A DNA stretch of 64,000 nucleotides from CAYFNF01 sp964344485 (GTDB taxonomy: Bacteria > Patescibacteriota > Patescibacteriia > UBA9570 > XYC2-FULL-38-9): NCBI GenBank assembly GCA_964344485.1, contig CAYFNF010000002.1, forward strand, positions 62,001 through 126,000, in the 5' to 3' direction. Under the pieces are notes generated by a model. That model saw only the letters and a list, made by a program, of their open reading frames with translations, had not been told where the DNA came from and made no database searches. Both the position numbers and the translations under genes were made by a program. Position 1 is the stretch's first letter, and every line of letters starts with the position of its first letter. This document shows positions 8,501 through 16,654 of the stretch, piece by piece.

Positions 8501-10033
8501 ATGACCGATAATAAAACGAACATAGGATTTTCTACAACAGAGTATCTGGATGCACAAGCAATGTTTATTAACGAGCGCATGGCAGAGTTTCCGGATACGC
8601 TGTATTTAGAGTTTGGCGGTAAGCTTATTGAAGACTTTCATGCTACAAGAACACTACCGGGATATGACCCTAATGCCAAAGTGCAGCTCCTCTCGTCCTT
8701 AAAGGCCAACTTAGAAATTATCTTCTGTATCTCTGCCAAGCAATTGCGGCAGAAAAAGATCAGAGGTGATTTAAACATGACATACGACCTTTCTACCTTA
8801 AAAGCGTTAGCTGATCTTAAAAGCTATGGGTTGCCGTTAAATAGTGTTGTGATTAATCGGTTTGACGGAGAAGCAGAGGCATTAATTTTTAAAAAGCGAT
8901 TAGAGCGTTTGGGTGTGAAGGTGTATATGCGAAATGAGATTAAGGGGTATCCTGATAATACGGATTTAATTCTCAGCAAGCGTGGATACGGTAAAGATCC
9001 TCATATTAAGACTAGTAAACCTCTAGTGGTGGTATGGGGAGCTGGCCCTGGATCAGGAAAGCTTTCAACCTGCTTAGGGCAGATCTACTTGGATCAACAG
9101 AAAGGAAAGAATTCCGGATATGCAAAGTTTGAGACATTTCCAGTATGGGATCTACCATTAAAGCATCCAGTGAACTACGCGTATGAAGCAGCGACCGCAG
9201 ACTTAGGAGATTATAACTTAATTGATCCATTTCACTTGAAGGCGCATAAAAAAAGAGCAGTGAACTACAATCGTGATGTTGATGCATTTCCGATTATCAA
9301 GAAATTGATCCAGAAAATGATACCCAAAGGGAATTTTATGCGGACCTATAAGTCGCCGACCGATATGGGTGTGAATCGTATAAGTGAGGGCATTATTGAC
9401 GATAAGATCCTTGTGACTGCTGCGAATAAAGAAATAATATTCTACGTATTTCGATATCGCAATGAGTACAAGCGCGGGCTAGTAGATCAGGATGTCTTAG
9501 ATAGAATGGACGCTCTATTGTCAAAACTAAAATTAAAGGAGACAGATTTAAAAACTGTTCCAGCTGCACGCAAAGCAGCCAGAGAAGCCAAGAAACAGAA
9601 GAGTAAAGGGGAGAACGGTATCTATTGTGGAGCAGCGATAGAGCTGCATGATGGTCAGGTGATAACAGGGAAGAATTCACCGTTACTTTATGCTGAAGCA
9701 GCTGCGTTGTTGAACGCAATTAAGAAGATATCTGACATTCCTGACTCATATGAGTTAATATCCAAGCAGATCATTCAACGAATTAATGCACAAAAGAGCT
9801 TAATCGGTGAAGCAAGCAAGAGCTTAACTACTGCAGAGACATTGTTAGCACTAGCGGTGTCGTCAATTTCTAATCCACTTGCAAAAAAAGCACAGACTGC
9901 CTTGAAATACTTGCGAGATTGTTATTTGCACTCCACGCATGATTTGAGCAAGGATGATGAGAATGTCTATAGAAAGCTAGATATTTGGGTCACTACTGAC
10001 GGCCTAAAGAAAGAAGACTCAACTTTGTTTTAG
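8501..10033 (+). CDS. DUF1846 (UPF0371) family protein
   Basis: The 510-residue protein matches the DUF1846 family, whose members are about 500 residues and lack an established function. Recognisable stretches are GFSTTEYLDAQAMFINER at the N-terminus, YLEFGGKLIEDFHATRTLPG, the central VVWGAGPGSGKLSTCLGQIY and NYNRDVDAFPIIKKLI. The GAGPGSGK segment resembles a phosphate-binding loop, so nucleotide binding is plausible. It sits 11 bases after rplI and 19 bases before pyrG. Cytoplasmic; no membrane segment or signal peptide is visible. Confidence 0.9.
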   Translation: MTDNKTNIGFSTTEYLDAQAMFINERMAEFPDTLYLEFGGKLIEDFHATRTLPGYDPNAKVQLLSSLKANLEIIFCISAKQLRQKKIRGDLNMTYDLSTLKALADLKSYGLPLNSVVINRFDGEAEALIFKKRLERLGVKVYMRNEIKGYPDNTDLILSKRGYGKDPHIKTSKPLVVVWGAGPGSGKLSTCLGQIYLDQQKGKNSGYAKFETFPVWDLPLKHPVNYAYEAATADLGDYNLIDPFHLKAHKKRAVNYNRDVDAFPIIKKLIQKMIPKGNFMRTYKSPTDMGVNRISEGIIDDKILVTAANKEIIFYVFRYRNEYKRGLVDQDVLDRMDALLSKLKLKETDLKTVPAARKAAREAKKQKSKGENGIYCGAAIELHDGQVITGKNSPLLYAEAAALLNAIKKISDIPDSYELISKQIIQRINAQKSLIGEASKSLTTAETLLALAVSSISNPLAKKAQTALKYLRDCYLHSTHDLSKDDENVYRKLDIWVTTDGLKKEDSTLF

Positions 10034-10052
10034 ATAACAATTATATAATCAT

Positions 10053-11720
10053 ATGAAACACCCAAAATTTATATTTATAGTTGGTGGTGTCATGTCTTCA
10101 GTGGGCAAGGGCGTCACTTCTGCATCGCTTGGAATGATTTTGAAATCCAAGGGCTATAAAGTTACTGCAATCAAGTCAGATGCATACATCAATGTTGATG
10201 CTGGCACAATGAATCCAACTGAACACGGTGAGGTGTTTGTAACTGAAGATGGTGATGAGACAGACCAAGATATCGGTAACTACGAACGGTTTTTAGATGA
10301 AGATATCTACTCGATTAATTACATGACAACAGGTCGCATCTACCAAGAGGTGATCAATCGTGAGCGGAATTTAGAGTACAAGGGAAAGTGTGTCGAAGTA
10401 GTACCTCATATTCCAGAGGAGATCATTCGACGCATTAAAAAAGCGCAATCCAAGAGTAAAGCAGAAATCACCATTGTCGAAATTGGCGGAACAGTCGGGG
10501 AGTATCAGAATATTCTATTTTTAGAAGCAGCTCGCATGATGAAACTGAAACAACCAGATGATGCCATGTTTGTTCTAGTGAGTTATCTGCCAATTCCAAA
10601 AACTATTGGAGAGATGAAGACAAAGCCAACCCAACATGCGGTACGACTAATGAACGACGTGGGTTTGCAGCCAAATTTTATTGTCTGTCGATCAGAAAAA
10701 CCCATGGATATGAAGCGAAGAAGGAAATTAGCCATGTTCTGCAATATTGATGATGGTCATATCATTTCTGCACCTGATGTTGAACATATCTACGCTGTTC
10801 CGATGATGTTTGAAAAAGAGAAGCTAAGTGACAAGGTGCTTAAAGAGCTCTCATTAAAACCACGCAAGGTCGATCCTGCAAAGAATCCTTTAGTACAGTT
10901 GAAGAAACTAGTGAAGACTATAGCCACAGCAAAGAAAGAGGTTAAAATCGGTGTGGTGGGTAAATACTTTAATACCGGTGAATTTGTACTCGCTGATTCG
11001 TACATTTCGGTTATAGAGGCATTAAAACATGCTTCGTGGCATTTTAAGCGTAAACCCAAGCTTGTGTGGTTGGATTCGGAAGAGTATGAAAAAGATCCAA
11101 AGCGACTAGAAGAGTTATCAGAATTTGATGGTGTACTGATTCCTGGAGGATTTGGTACTAGAGGGATTGAAGGAAAAATTCTCGCCATTCAGTACGTACG
11201 TGAAAATAAGATACCGTACTTTGGTTTATGTTACGGACTACAGTTAGCTGCAGTGGAGATTGCGAGAAACGTAGCAAAGCTTAGAGGAGCGCATACGGTC
11301 GAGATGGATGAGAATGCCAAGCATCCTGTGATTGCAGTAAATCCAAATCAAGAGAAGAATATTCAGGATAAGAATTACGGCGGTACATTACGTTTAGGTG
11401 CCTATGATTGTAAAATTACCCCTGGAACAAAAACACATGAAATGTACGGAGTGAATAAAGTAAAAGAACGACATCGCCATCGCTATGAGTTCAATAACAA
11501 GTATATTAAGAAACTAGAAGCAGCAGGGCTGGTTATCTCTGGTGTGAATCCACAGCAGAATTTAGTAGAGATTGCTGAGTATTCGGACCATCCGTGGTTT
11601 GTTGGTACACAATTTCACCCTGAGTTCTTATCACGTCCGTTCCGTCCACATCCGTTGTTTCTTGGATTTATTAAAGCGTCTTTAAAACAGCGTGAAGCTA
11701 AGAAAAAAAAGAAGAGATAG
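10053..11720 (+). CDS. pyrG: CTP synthase
   Basis: CTP synthase aminates UTP to CTP using glutamine and ATP. The 555-residue protein has the N-terminal synthetase domain (FIFIVGGVMSSVGKGVTSAS with the ATP loop; MNPTEHGEVFVTEDGDETDQD for magnesium and allosteric CTP). Its C-terminal class I glutaminase has the nucleophile Cys in FGLCYGLQLAAVE and the His-Glu pair in GTQFHPEF. A TATAAT occurs at 10044-10049, only three bases from the ATG, too close for an ordinary promoter unless a later start is used. The C-terminus ends in a lysine-rich tail. A bidirectional terminator follows. Confidence 0.98.
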   Translation: MKHPKFIFIVGGVMSSVGKGVTSASLGMILKSKGYKVTAIKSDAYINVDAGTMNPTEHGEVFVTEDGDETDQDIGNYERFLDEDIYSINYMTTGRIYQEVINRERNLEYKGKCVEVVPHIPEEIIRRIKKAQSKSKAEITIVEIGGTVGEYQNILFLEAARMMKLKQPDDAMFVLVSYLPIPKTIGEMKTKPTQHAVRLMNDVGLQPNFIVCRSEKPMDMKRRRKLAMFCNIDDGHIISAPDVEHIYAVPMMFEKEKLSDKVLKELSLKPRKVDPAKNPLVQLKKLVKTIATAKKEVKIGVVGKYFNTGEFVLADSYISVIEALKHASWHFKRKPKLVWLDSEEYEKDPKRLEELSEFDGVLIPGGFGTRGIEGKILAIQYVRENKIPYFGLCYGLQLAAVEIARNVAKLRGAHTVEMDENAKHPVIAVNPNQEKNIQDKNYGGTLRLGAYDCKITPGTKTHEMYGVNKVKERHRHRYEFNNKYIKKLEAAGLVISGVNPQQNLVEIAEYSDHPWFVGTQFHPEFLSRPFRPHPLFLGFIKASLKQREAKKKKKR

Positions 11721-11728
11721 AGAAAACA

Positions 11729-11755
11729 AAAACACCGTGGTCATCACGGTGTTTT
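11729..11755. terminator. Bidirectional intrinsic terminator between pyrG and rpmA
   Basis: An 11-bp perfect inverted repeat (AAAACACCGTG at 11729-11739 and CACGGTGTTTT at 11745-11755) encloses a 5-base loop. The A-run on one side and T-run on the other allow termination of both convergent genes, pyrG from the left and rpmA from the right. Confidence 0.85.
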
Positions 11756-11763
11756 GAATTTAT

Positions 11764-12051
11764 TTATGATACGGGCTCATCTATGACATGGACCGTTCGT
11801 ATCTGTTTTAAGCGTCCGGTGAAGCGCTTGGCTTTGCTTGTAGTAAACTGCACGAAGCCTTCTTTTGTCGCCATTATGGTATTATCATTTCCCATGGTGG
11901 TTCCGTCTCCAGGGCGAAATTTCGTTCCTCGTTGGCGTACTATAATATTTCCTGGCTGTACCTTCTGATTTCCAAATTTTTTGATACCCAGGCGTTTTGA
12001 ACGAGAATCTCTTCCGAGTTGTGTTGATCCACCTGCTTTTGTATGTGCCAT
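11764..12051 (-). CDS. rpmA: 50S ribosomal protein L27
   Basis: The 95-residue protein starts MAHTKAGGSTQLGRDSRSKR, the conserved L27 N-terminus that reaches towards the peptidyl-transferase centre, and continues with GNIIVRQRGTKFRPG. It has no extra N-terminal extension of the kind cleaved by Prp in Firmicutes. The usual partner L21 (rplU) is not adjacent: upstream on the same strand is the pilus locus. Transcription is convergent with pyrG and ends at the shared terminator. Confidence 0.97.
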   Translation of the reverse strand: MAHTKAGGSTQLGRDSRSKRLGIKKFGNQKVQPGNIIVRQRGTKFRPGDGTTMGNDNTIMATKEGFVQFTTSKAKRFTGRLKQIRTVHVIDEPVS

Positions 12052-12122
12052 ACGTTACATTAATTTTTTGCTGTTTGATTCTACAGAGTATGCAGAAATA
12101 AGTCAATAGCTCACTGTGTCTG

Positions 12123-12443
12123 TTATTCTGGCGGGGTATAGAATGGGCTAGTTATCTTCTCCGGGTTCACCAGCGAGGTTTCTGAGACCTTATCTTGATG
12201 TTTGGTTATTACTTGTTCATACTGGCCGAGCTGCAAGGTAGAAGTCTCAGGTGTGGTTATTAGTTCTGATGTGGGTTGGGTTTCTGTATATAATGATGAT
12301 AACTGTAAGTAGTAGTAAACAACGAAAACTAGCACTAGTATAGCAATACAGATTTCAAAAACAATATTCAGGTGTTTCAAGACTATTACTTCAAGAGAAA
12401 AGCGTTTTTGATAGGTTGGTTTTTTCTTTAGTTCCAATTTCAT
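12123..12443 (-). CDS. Small single-pass membrane protein of the pilus locus
   Basis: A 106-residue protein of no family I recognise. A lysine-rich N-terminus (MKLELKKKPTYQKR) is followed by one hydrophobic helix at about residues 27-46 (IVFEICIAILVLVFVVYYYL), then a Thr/Glu/Ser-rich extracytoplasmic tail ending ITSPFYTPPE. It lies 4 bases downstream of the PilO-like gene, the place where PilP sits in proteobacterial pilMNOP operons. That position suggests a PilP-like accessory of the inner-membrane pilus platform, but there is no PilP beta domain and no lipobox, so this is inference only. Confidence 0.7.
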   Translation of the reverse strand: MKLELKKKPTYQKRFSLEVIVLKHLNIVFEICIAILVLVFVVYYYLQLSSLYTETQPTSELITTPETSTLQLGQYEQVITKHQDKVSETSLVNPEKITSPFYTPPE

Positions 12444-12447
12444 ATGT

Positions 12448-13092
12448 TTATAAAGACCAGTATGTTGACGCCTGCATCACACACTGAATCGAGTCTTGAT
12501 CAACCGACAGTTGAGAACAGGTAAGCGCCGTAGGGTTAATATAAATATCTGTTTGTTCAAGAAGAGAGAAGAAGTTCATGATAACATTCCATCCACCGTT
12601 GACATACAAGGTAGCTGGAATGGTGATCATAGATCCAGTGGGCTTTTTCTCATCAGTTTCTAAGTCAAATCGATGCTCAATACCAGCTTCAGCTGCCACG
12701 CCTTCAATAATAGTAACGTAGGAGAGTATATCGTTCTCGGAGTATAGTACGGTTTCTAATACTGAGGTTTCAGATAATTCAACCACTAAATCTTGCGCTT
12801 CTATGCGAGCGAGTTGTGATTCTTCAATAATTGCGGTTTGAGCGAGTAGTTCCTGAATATAGGATTGTGTATGTAACAATTGCTGTGCCTGTGGTACGAA
12901 GATAAACGCCATAATAGCGCCGAATATAACGATATTAATCCACAACCACGTGTAACGATCTGGGCGCATAGCTTTTGCCTTTTCTTCTTTCAGTGCTTTC
13001 TTCTTTTGCTCTTTAGCTGAGTCAGGTTTTTTCTTTGAGTTCTTTTTCGGCACGTCTTTCTTTGTTTGTTGTTGTTTTGGTTGTTTACTCAT
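12448..13092 (-). CDS. PilO-like type IV pilus alignment protein
   Basis: The 214-residue protein has a very basic cytoplasmic N-terminus (about 40 residues rich in K and Q), one transmembrane helix around residues 48-66 (WLWINIVIFGAIMAFIFV), a coiled-coil stretch, and a ferredoxin-like C-terminal half with IEHRFDLETDEKKP. This is the PilO layout. PilO pairs with PilN in the inner membrane and couples the cytoplasmic motor to the pilus. The gene overlaps the PilN-like gene by 8 bases. Assignment rests on topology and order more than on sequence identity. Confidence 0.75.
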   Translation of the reverse strand: MSKQPKQQQTKKDVPKKNSKKKPDSAKEQKKKALKEEKAKAMRPDRYTWLWINIVIFGAIMAFIFVPQAQQLLHTQSYIQELLAQTAIIEESQLARIEAQDLVVELSETSVLETVLYSENDILSYVTIIEGVAAEAGIEHRFDLETDEKKPTGSMITIPATLYVNGGWNVIMNFFSLLEQTDIYINPTALTCSQLSVDQDSIQCVMQASTYWSL

Positions 13093-13645
13093 GTTGCGGA
13101 GTTAACGTAAGAAAGGTTGGTGTATACTGCAGCTCAATTGAAAAAGATATCTGCTCGACTTGTGTAAACGCTTCAAACGGAAACGTGACTATCTCGATCT
13201 GTTCGTGCTCTTCAATATTGGTCTGTAATTGCTGTAGAGCAGTTCGGTCAGACGCAACTCCTTTTGCTGTGATAAAGTTCTTTTGAAGATCAATATCGAA
13301 TTGAGAGAGCTGTACATCGTTTGGAGTAATAGCTGAGATCTCCTGTAGTAACTTTAAGTAGTATGCGTGATCTTTTTGCATCTGCGCCATAGCTGATATG
13401 CGTTGGTTTAGCGATTCTATGTCTAGCATCACATTCGATGATGAAGCTGCGTGTACTTCTGTTTGAAAGCGCTGCTCTAGCTCACCGCTCATGGATTGAA
13501 ACGCATAATTACCTGCAAATAAAAGAGCAGACGCCGCGATCAGAAGAACATTTAAAAGAATAACACTCTTGGTGATGTGCTTTAATACAATCCATCGACG
13601 GACTTTTTTCTTATATGGGGTTGGTAGGAGGTTAAATGAAAACAT
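13085..13645 (-). CDS. PilN-like type IV pilus assembly protein
   Basis: I chose the ATG at 13645, two bases after the PilM stop; it gives MFSFNLLPTPYKKKVRRW, close to the PilN start in which an N-L-L-P motif binds PilM. A transmembrane helix follows at about residues 30-50 (SVILLNVLLIAASALLFAGN), then a coiled coil and a C-terminal ferredoxin-like domain with DVQLSQFDIDLQKNFITAKG. An upstream in-frame start at 13678 would run into pilM. PilN anchors PilM to the membrane and partners PilO. Confidence 0.85.
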   Translation of the reverse strand: MFSFNLLPTPYKKKVRRWIVLKHITKSVILLNVLLIAASALLFAGNYAFQSMSGELEQRFQTEVHAASSSNVMLDIESLNQRISAMAQMQKDHAYYLKLLQEISAITPNDVQLSQFDIDLQKNFITAKGVASDRTALQQLQTNIEEHEQIEIVTFPFEAFTQVEQISFSIELQYTPTFLTLTPQHE

Positions 13646-13647
13646 AA

Positions 13648-14640
13648 TTATAATGGATGAAAGTCTCGCATGGCACAACCAATAGCCGTGGCGTATGATA
13701 GCTGGTTACGTTGCATCTTCTTTGGTACTGAAATGTGCTTTGGCAACGTTGCATGTGCCACTGGGTAGCGGATTTCTTGTTTTAAATGATCAGATATTCC
13801 TGTGATATTCGCACCACCTCCGGTAAGGATGATTCTGTATGATTTTAATTCATTAGTACTGTGATGGTCTTGATGGAATTCTATGACCCGCATGAGCTCT
13901 TTCTTAATCTCGCCAAGATGGTTCTGGATCGCCTTTTGTACTGTTGGGTCATCTGATTGGTTTAGTTTTTTCTGCTCTGCATCTTCAGCTGAAATTTGCA
14001 GTTCCTGTTTAATCTGTTCTGTGCAGCGATCACCAGAGATCATCTGTGAAGTATGTGTAAAATCAATATGATTGTTCTCAATGACTAGGAACGTTGAATG
14101 ACTTTTACCTATATCGCACAGTACAGTAATGCTGTCAGGTGTGTACAGGGAAGAAAAGAGACGAGCGATGGCTTGTGATTCTACTTCTAATGCGCGTAAA
14201 TGACCAAAATTTTGAAATAGATCTGCATACTCACGAGCGATCTCCTTTTTGACCGCTGCAAAACTCACAGTAATACCATCGTGTATTATGGTATCCAGGG
14301 CGATCTCCTTCATTGGGAATGGTATATGTTTTGAAACTTCTTTTTGAATATGTTTTTTATCGACCTCATCAACAGTGACGGTTTTTAAGAATGCGTGAGA
14401 CTCAGGAAGGCTTGCAACAATGGTGCTTGCGTGTGGATGAAAGGACGGGAACAGCAGTTTCTTAATCGCTGCTTGGATCTTGTCTTTGTCGATAATGTTG
14501 CCCTTTTTTATCCATTCCTGTTCGAATGCAATCTCCCCATGTTGAATGACCGATACTTTCCGAGAATTTTTCTTCACTAAAACCGCACGTATTACGTGTT
14601 CACTGATATCTATTCCAATGGTTTTAATTGAGTGAAGCAT
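13648..14640 (-). CDS. pilM: PilM, actin-like type IV pilus assembly ATPase
   Basis: The 330-residue protein has an actin/FtsA-like fold: phosphate-1 motif TIGIDISEHVIRAVL near the N-terminus, phosphate-2 LCDIGKSHSTFLVIE around residue 175, and adenosine motif LTGGGANITGISDHL around residue 272. PilM binds the cytoplasmic N-terminus of PilN and completes the inner-membrane platform. The hydrophobic KTVTVDEVDKKHIQKEV region matches the SHS2-like subdomain. It begins one base before the stop of the preceding prepilin-like gene on the same strand. Confidence 0.9.
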   Translation of the reverse strand: MLHSIKTIGIDISEHVIRAVLVKKNSRKVSVIQHGEIAFEQEWIKKGNIIDKDKIQAAIKKLLFPSFHPHASTIVASLPESHAFLKTVTVDEVDKKHIQKEVSKHIPFPMKEIALDTIIHDGITVSFAAVKKEIAREYADLFQNFGHLRALEVESQAIARLFSSLYTPDSITVLCDIGKSHSTFLVIENNHIDFTHTSQMISGDRCTEQIKQELQISAEDAEQKKLNQSDDPTVQKAIQNHLGEIKKELMRVIEFHQDHHSTNELKSYRIILTGGGANITGISDHLKQEIRYPVAHATLPKHISVPKKMQRNQLSYATAIGCAMRDFHPL

Positions 14641-14641
14641 A

Positions 14642-16039
14642 TTAGTCTTCGTCGAGTGTTAATTCCTCCCAAGAGATAAACGCATATTCATCTTCAGTTG
14701 GAAAAGAAGGTGGGGGAGCGTAGTTCAAGTCCGGATCGTAATTCGTTTCTGTATTCTCATATCCACTGACCACCGGGCCGGTTTCAGACTGCACCCAGCT
14801 CCATGTCCAGATGGTATTAGTTATTAGTGTACCATATGTTTCGATTCTTGTGCGTAGTGCGAAGGTATTGTACGGCTCTGATCCCCATGCAGGGTAGTAA
14901 TATCGAAAGACATGTCCATTTATAGCCATGAGTGCGCCATCTATCTCTAAAATGTCCTCTGAGCGTAGCGGTGCGAGAACATCTTGCTGTGCTACTAATG
15001 CGAGTGCGCTAGTTCCATCATGAGAAGTATAGGTGATGTCATCTTGAATATAGATATCTGCACGCGTGTATGAACCATCTGGAAGTCTTGCAGCCGCTAG
15101 CGTAGCTCGTCCGTTTACATCACCTCCGACCCATACATCATCTGCGAAAAACATAATACCGTTATCAGGAATTGGAACATTCTCTTGTCCTGCTACCGGT
15201 GTCCAGGATTGCTTATCATTTGATTCATATGTCCATTGAGTACCATCATATCCATAGACAGGGCTGTAAACTGCAGTAACGGTATTTACAGTAAAGGTAC
15301 CGTCAGCGTTAAAGACAACATAGTACCCATAGCTTCCGGAGTCAGGGAGTGAATACCCAGCGTCGTCTTCTAGGTCATTTAAATCAAGGAGTAGGGAATT
15401 AAAATCAATCTCATCTACAGGATATTCCCAGAACATAGGATCATCTCCAGTGCCCCATATACCAGGCTTCTCTTCATACGAGCATCCATGTTCAGGTCCA
15501 CAGATATACGTCAGTTCATCAGAGGTAAAGAGTGAATCGCCTACGCCGTCCATTCGAACACCGCCGTTTGAATGCAGCTCTCCACTTATTTGTTCACTCT
15601 CACCGAACCAGACATTGCTGTTGGTAATGAATGCGTAGTGAGCAAGAGTTGGTTTTCCGTAACGGACACGCACTCGTGCCTGGACTTCATCACTAAACAC
15701 GGTATTGGCTATAGTAGTGATAACGGCCATCGTGGAGCCTGTTTCTGGAGGAGTAACAGTAATGGTATATTCTCCTAGTTGATCACCGTAGGGATCATCA
15801 AAGTCATGCGTTCCGGTATCAGTAACAAAATCCTCCGGGTCATGTGCTAAGTGCCACCGATAGTACTGCACTCCAGCTTCTGCCATAGCAAGTGATTGCG
15901 CTTTCCAGACTTCATGTTGCACAGCTTTATGCTGAATAAGAATATAACTCAGTGTTGCGCCGAACATGATAATAAACAACGCACTAAAGAACAGTGTGAG
16001 TATAAATGCAGAACCTTGTTGTGCGTGCGAGCGTCTCAT
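14642..16039 (-). CDS. PilX-like minor pilin / prepilin-type surface protein
   Basis: The 465-residue protein has a short basic leader (MRRSHAQQGS) and a hydrophobic helix (AFILTLFFSALFIIMFGATL). A segment MAEAGVQYYRWHLAHDP follows, the pattern of the PilX N-terminal domain of minor pilins. Peptidase processing would be after Gly9 or nearby; the usual Glu at +5 is absent. The remaining 400 residues are beta-rich and contain W/Y/D-rich stretches (GYDGTQWTYESNDK, VWVGGDVNGRATLA). No known adhesin family is recognised. Start at 16039 shares one base with the previous gene. It probably forms part of the pilus tip or primes pilus assembly. Confidence 0.75.
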   Translation of the reverse strand: MRRSHAQQGSAFILTLFFSALFIIMFGATLSYILIQHKAVQHEVWKAQSLAMAEAGVQYYRWHLAHDPEDFVTDTGTHDFDDPYGDQLGEYTITVTPPETGSTMAVITTIANTVFSDEVQARVRVRYGKPTLAHYAFITNSNVWFGESEQISGELHSNGGVRMDGVGDSLFTSDELTYICGPEHGCSYEEKPGIWGTGDDPMFWEYPVDEIDFNSLLLDLNDLEDDAGYSLPDSGSYGYYVVFNADGTFTVNTVTAVYSPVYGYDGTQWTYESNDKQSWTPVAGQENVPIPDNGIMFFADDVWVGGDVNGRATLAAARLPDGSYTRADIYIQDDITYTSHDGTSALALVAQQDVLAPLRSEDILEIDGALMAINGHVFRYYYPAWGSEPYNTFALRTRIETYGTLITNTIWTWSWVQSETGPVVSGYENTETNYDPDLNYAPPPSFPTEDEYAFISWEELTLDED

Positions 16040-16653
16040 TAAAAGTTCTCTTTAAGATTTCGTAATTGAATAAACGTCACAAGATTACGCGTGTCTGGAA
16101 GACGAATTGGATTCACGTTGACTGAAAGACGAATTTCAATCATACGAACCTCTGTGATATCGATAGGTTCTTCTAGTGGGTTGGTCACTGAATCGGATGG
16201 GTAATCTTCATTGTAGTAGTAGAACAGTGGGTCAGTATCATTTTGAATATACTCAGCAAGTATACGTGGGTCTTGTTCAGTTATATACTCTAATGGATCT
16301 CCTTCGGGTTCGGTTATGGCACGCATGAGGTTTGTGCCGTCTAAATAGTACCGAACGCGCTCAGTATAGTCATCGTTGTCTATGTCACTGTAAAAGATTA
16401 GCTCTTGATCATCTACGGTATCTAATGGATACGCGCCTGTATCTGCGTTGACCGTCTCTTTTATTTCACTGGTCAATTGTTTTAATGACTTTCGCACTGC
16501 TACTACCGCGTCATTCTGTTCAGAGACGTATTGCTGTGTGAATAAGCTATTGATTGTAAAGTCCGATATCACAATAAAGATAATAGCCACAATGGATGTG
16601 GTGATTAACATCTCGATAAGCGTCATTCCGGATTGTGATACGTTTGATTTCAT
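16039..16653 (-). CDS. Prepilin-type N-terminal cleavage/methylation domain protein
   Basis: A 204-residue type IV pilin-like protein. The leader MKSNVSQSG ends in Gly followed by MTLIEMLITTSIVAIIFIVI, the class III signal with Glu at +5; PilD-type cleavage is expected between G and M. The remainder resembles PulJ/PilW-type minor pseudopilins (DNDDYTERVRYYLDGTNL, VRMIEIRLSVNV). Overlap or one-base spacing with both neighbours implies co-translation. A role as minor pilin is inferred. Confidence 0.85.
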   Translation of the reverse strand: MKSNVSQSGMTLIEMLITTSIVAIIFIVISDFTINSLFTQQYVSEQNDAVVAVRKSLKQLTSEIKETVNADTGAYPLDTVDDQELIFYSDIDNDDYTERVRYYLDGTNLMRAITEPEGDPLEYITEQDPRILAEYIQNDTDPLFYYYNEDYPSDSVTNPLEEPIDITEVRMIEIRLSVNVNPIRLPDTRNLVTFIQLRNLKENF

Positions 16654-16654
16654 A

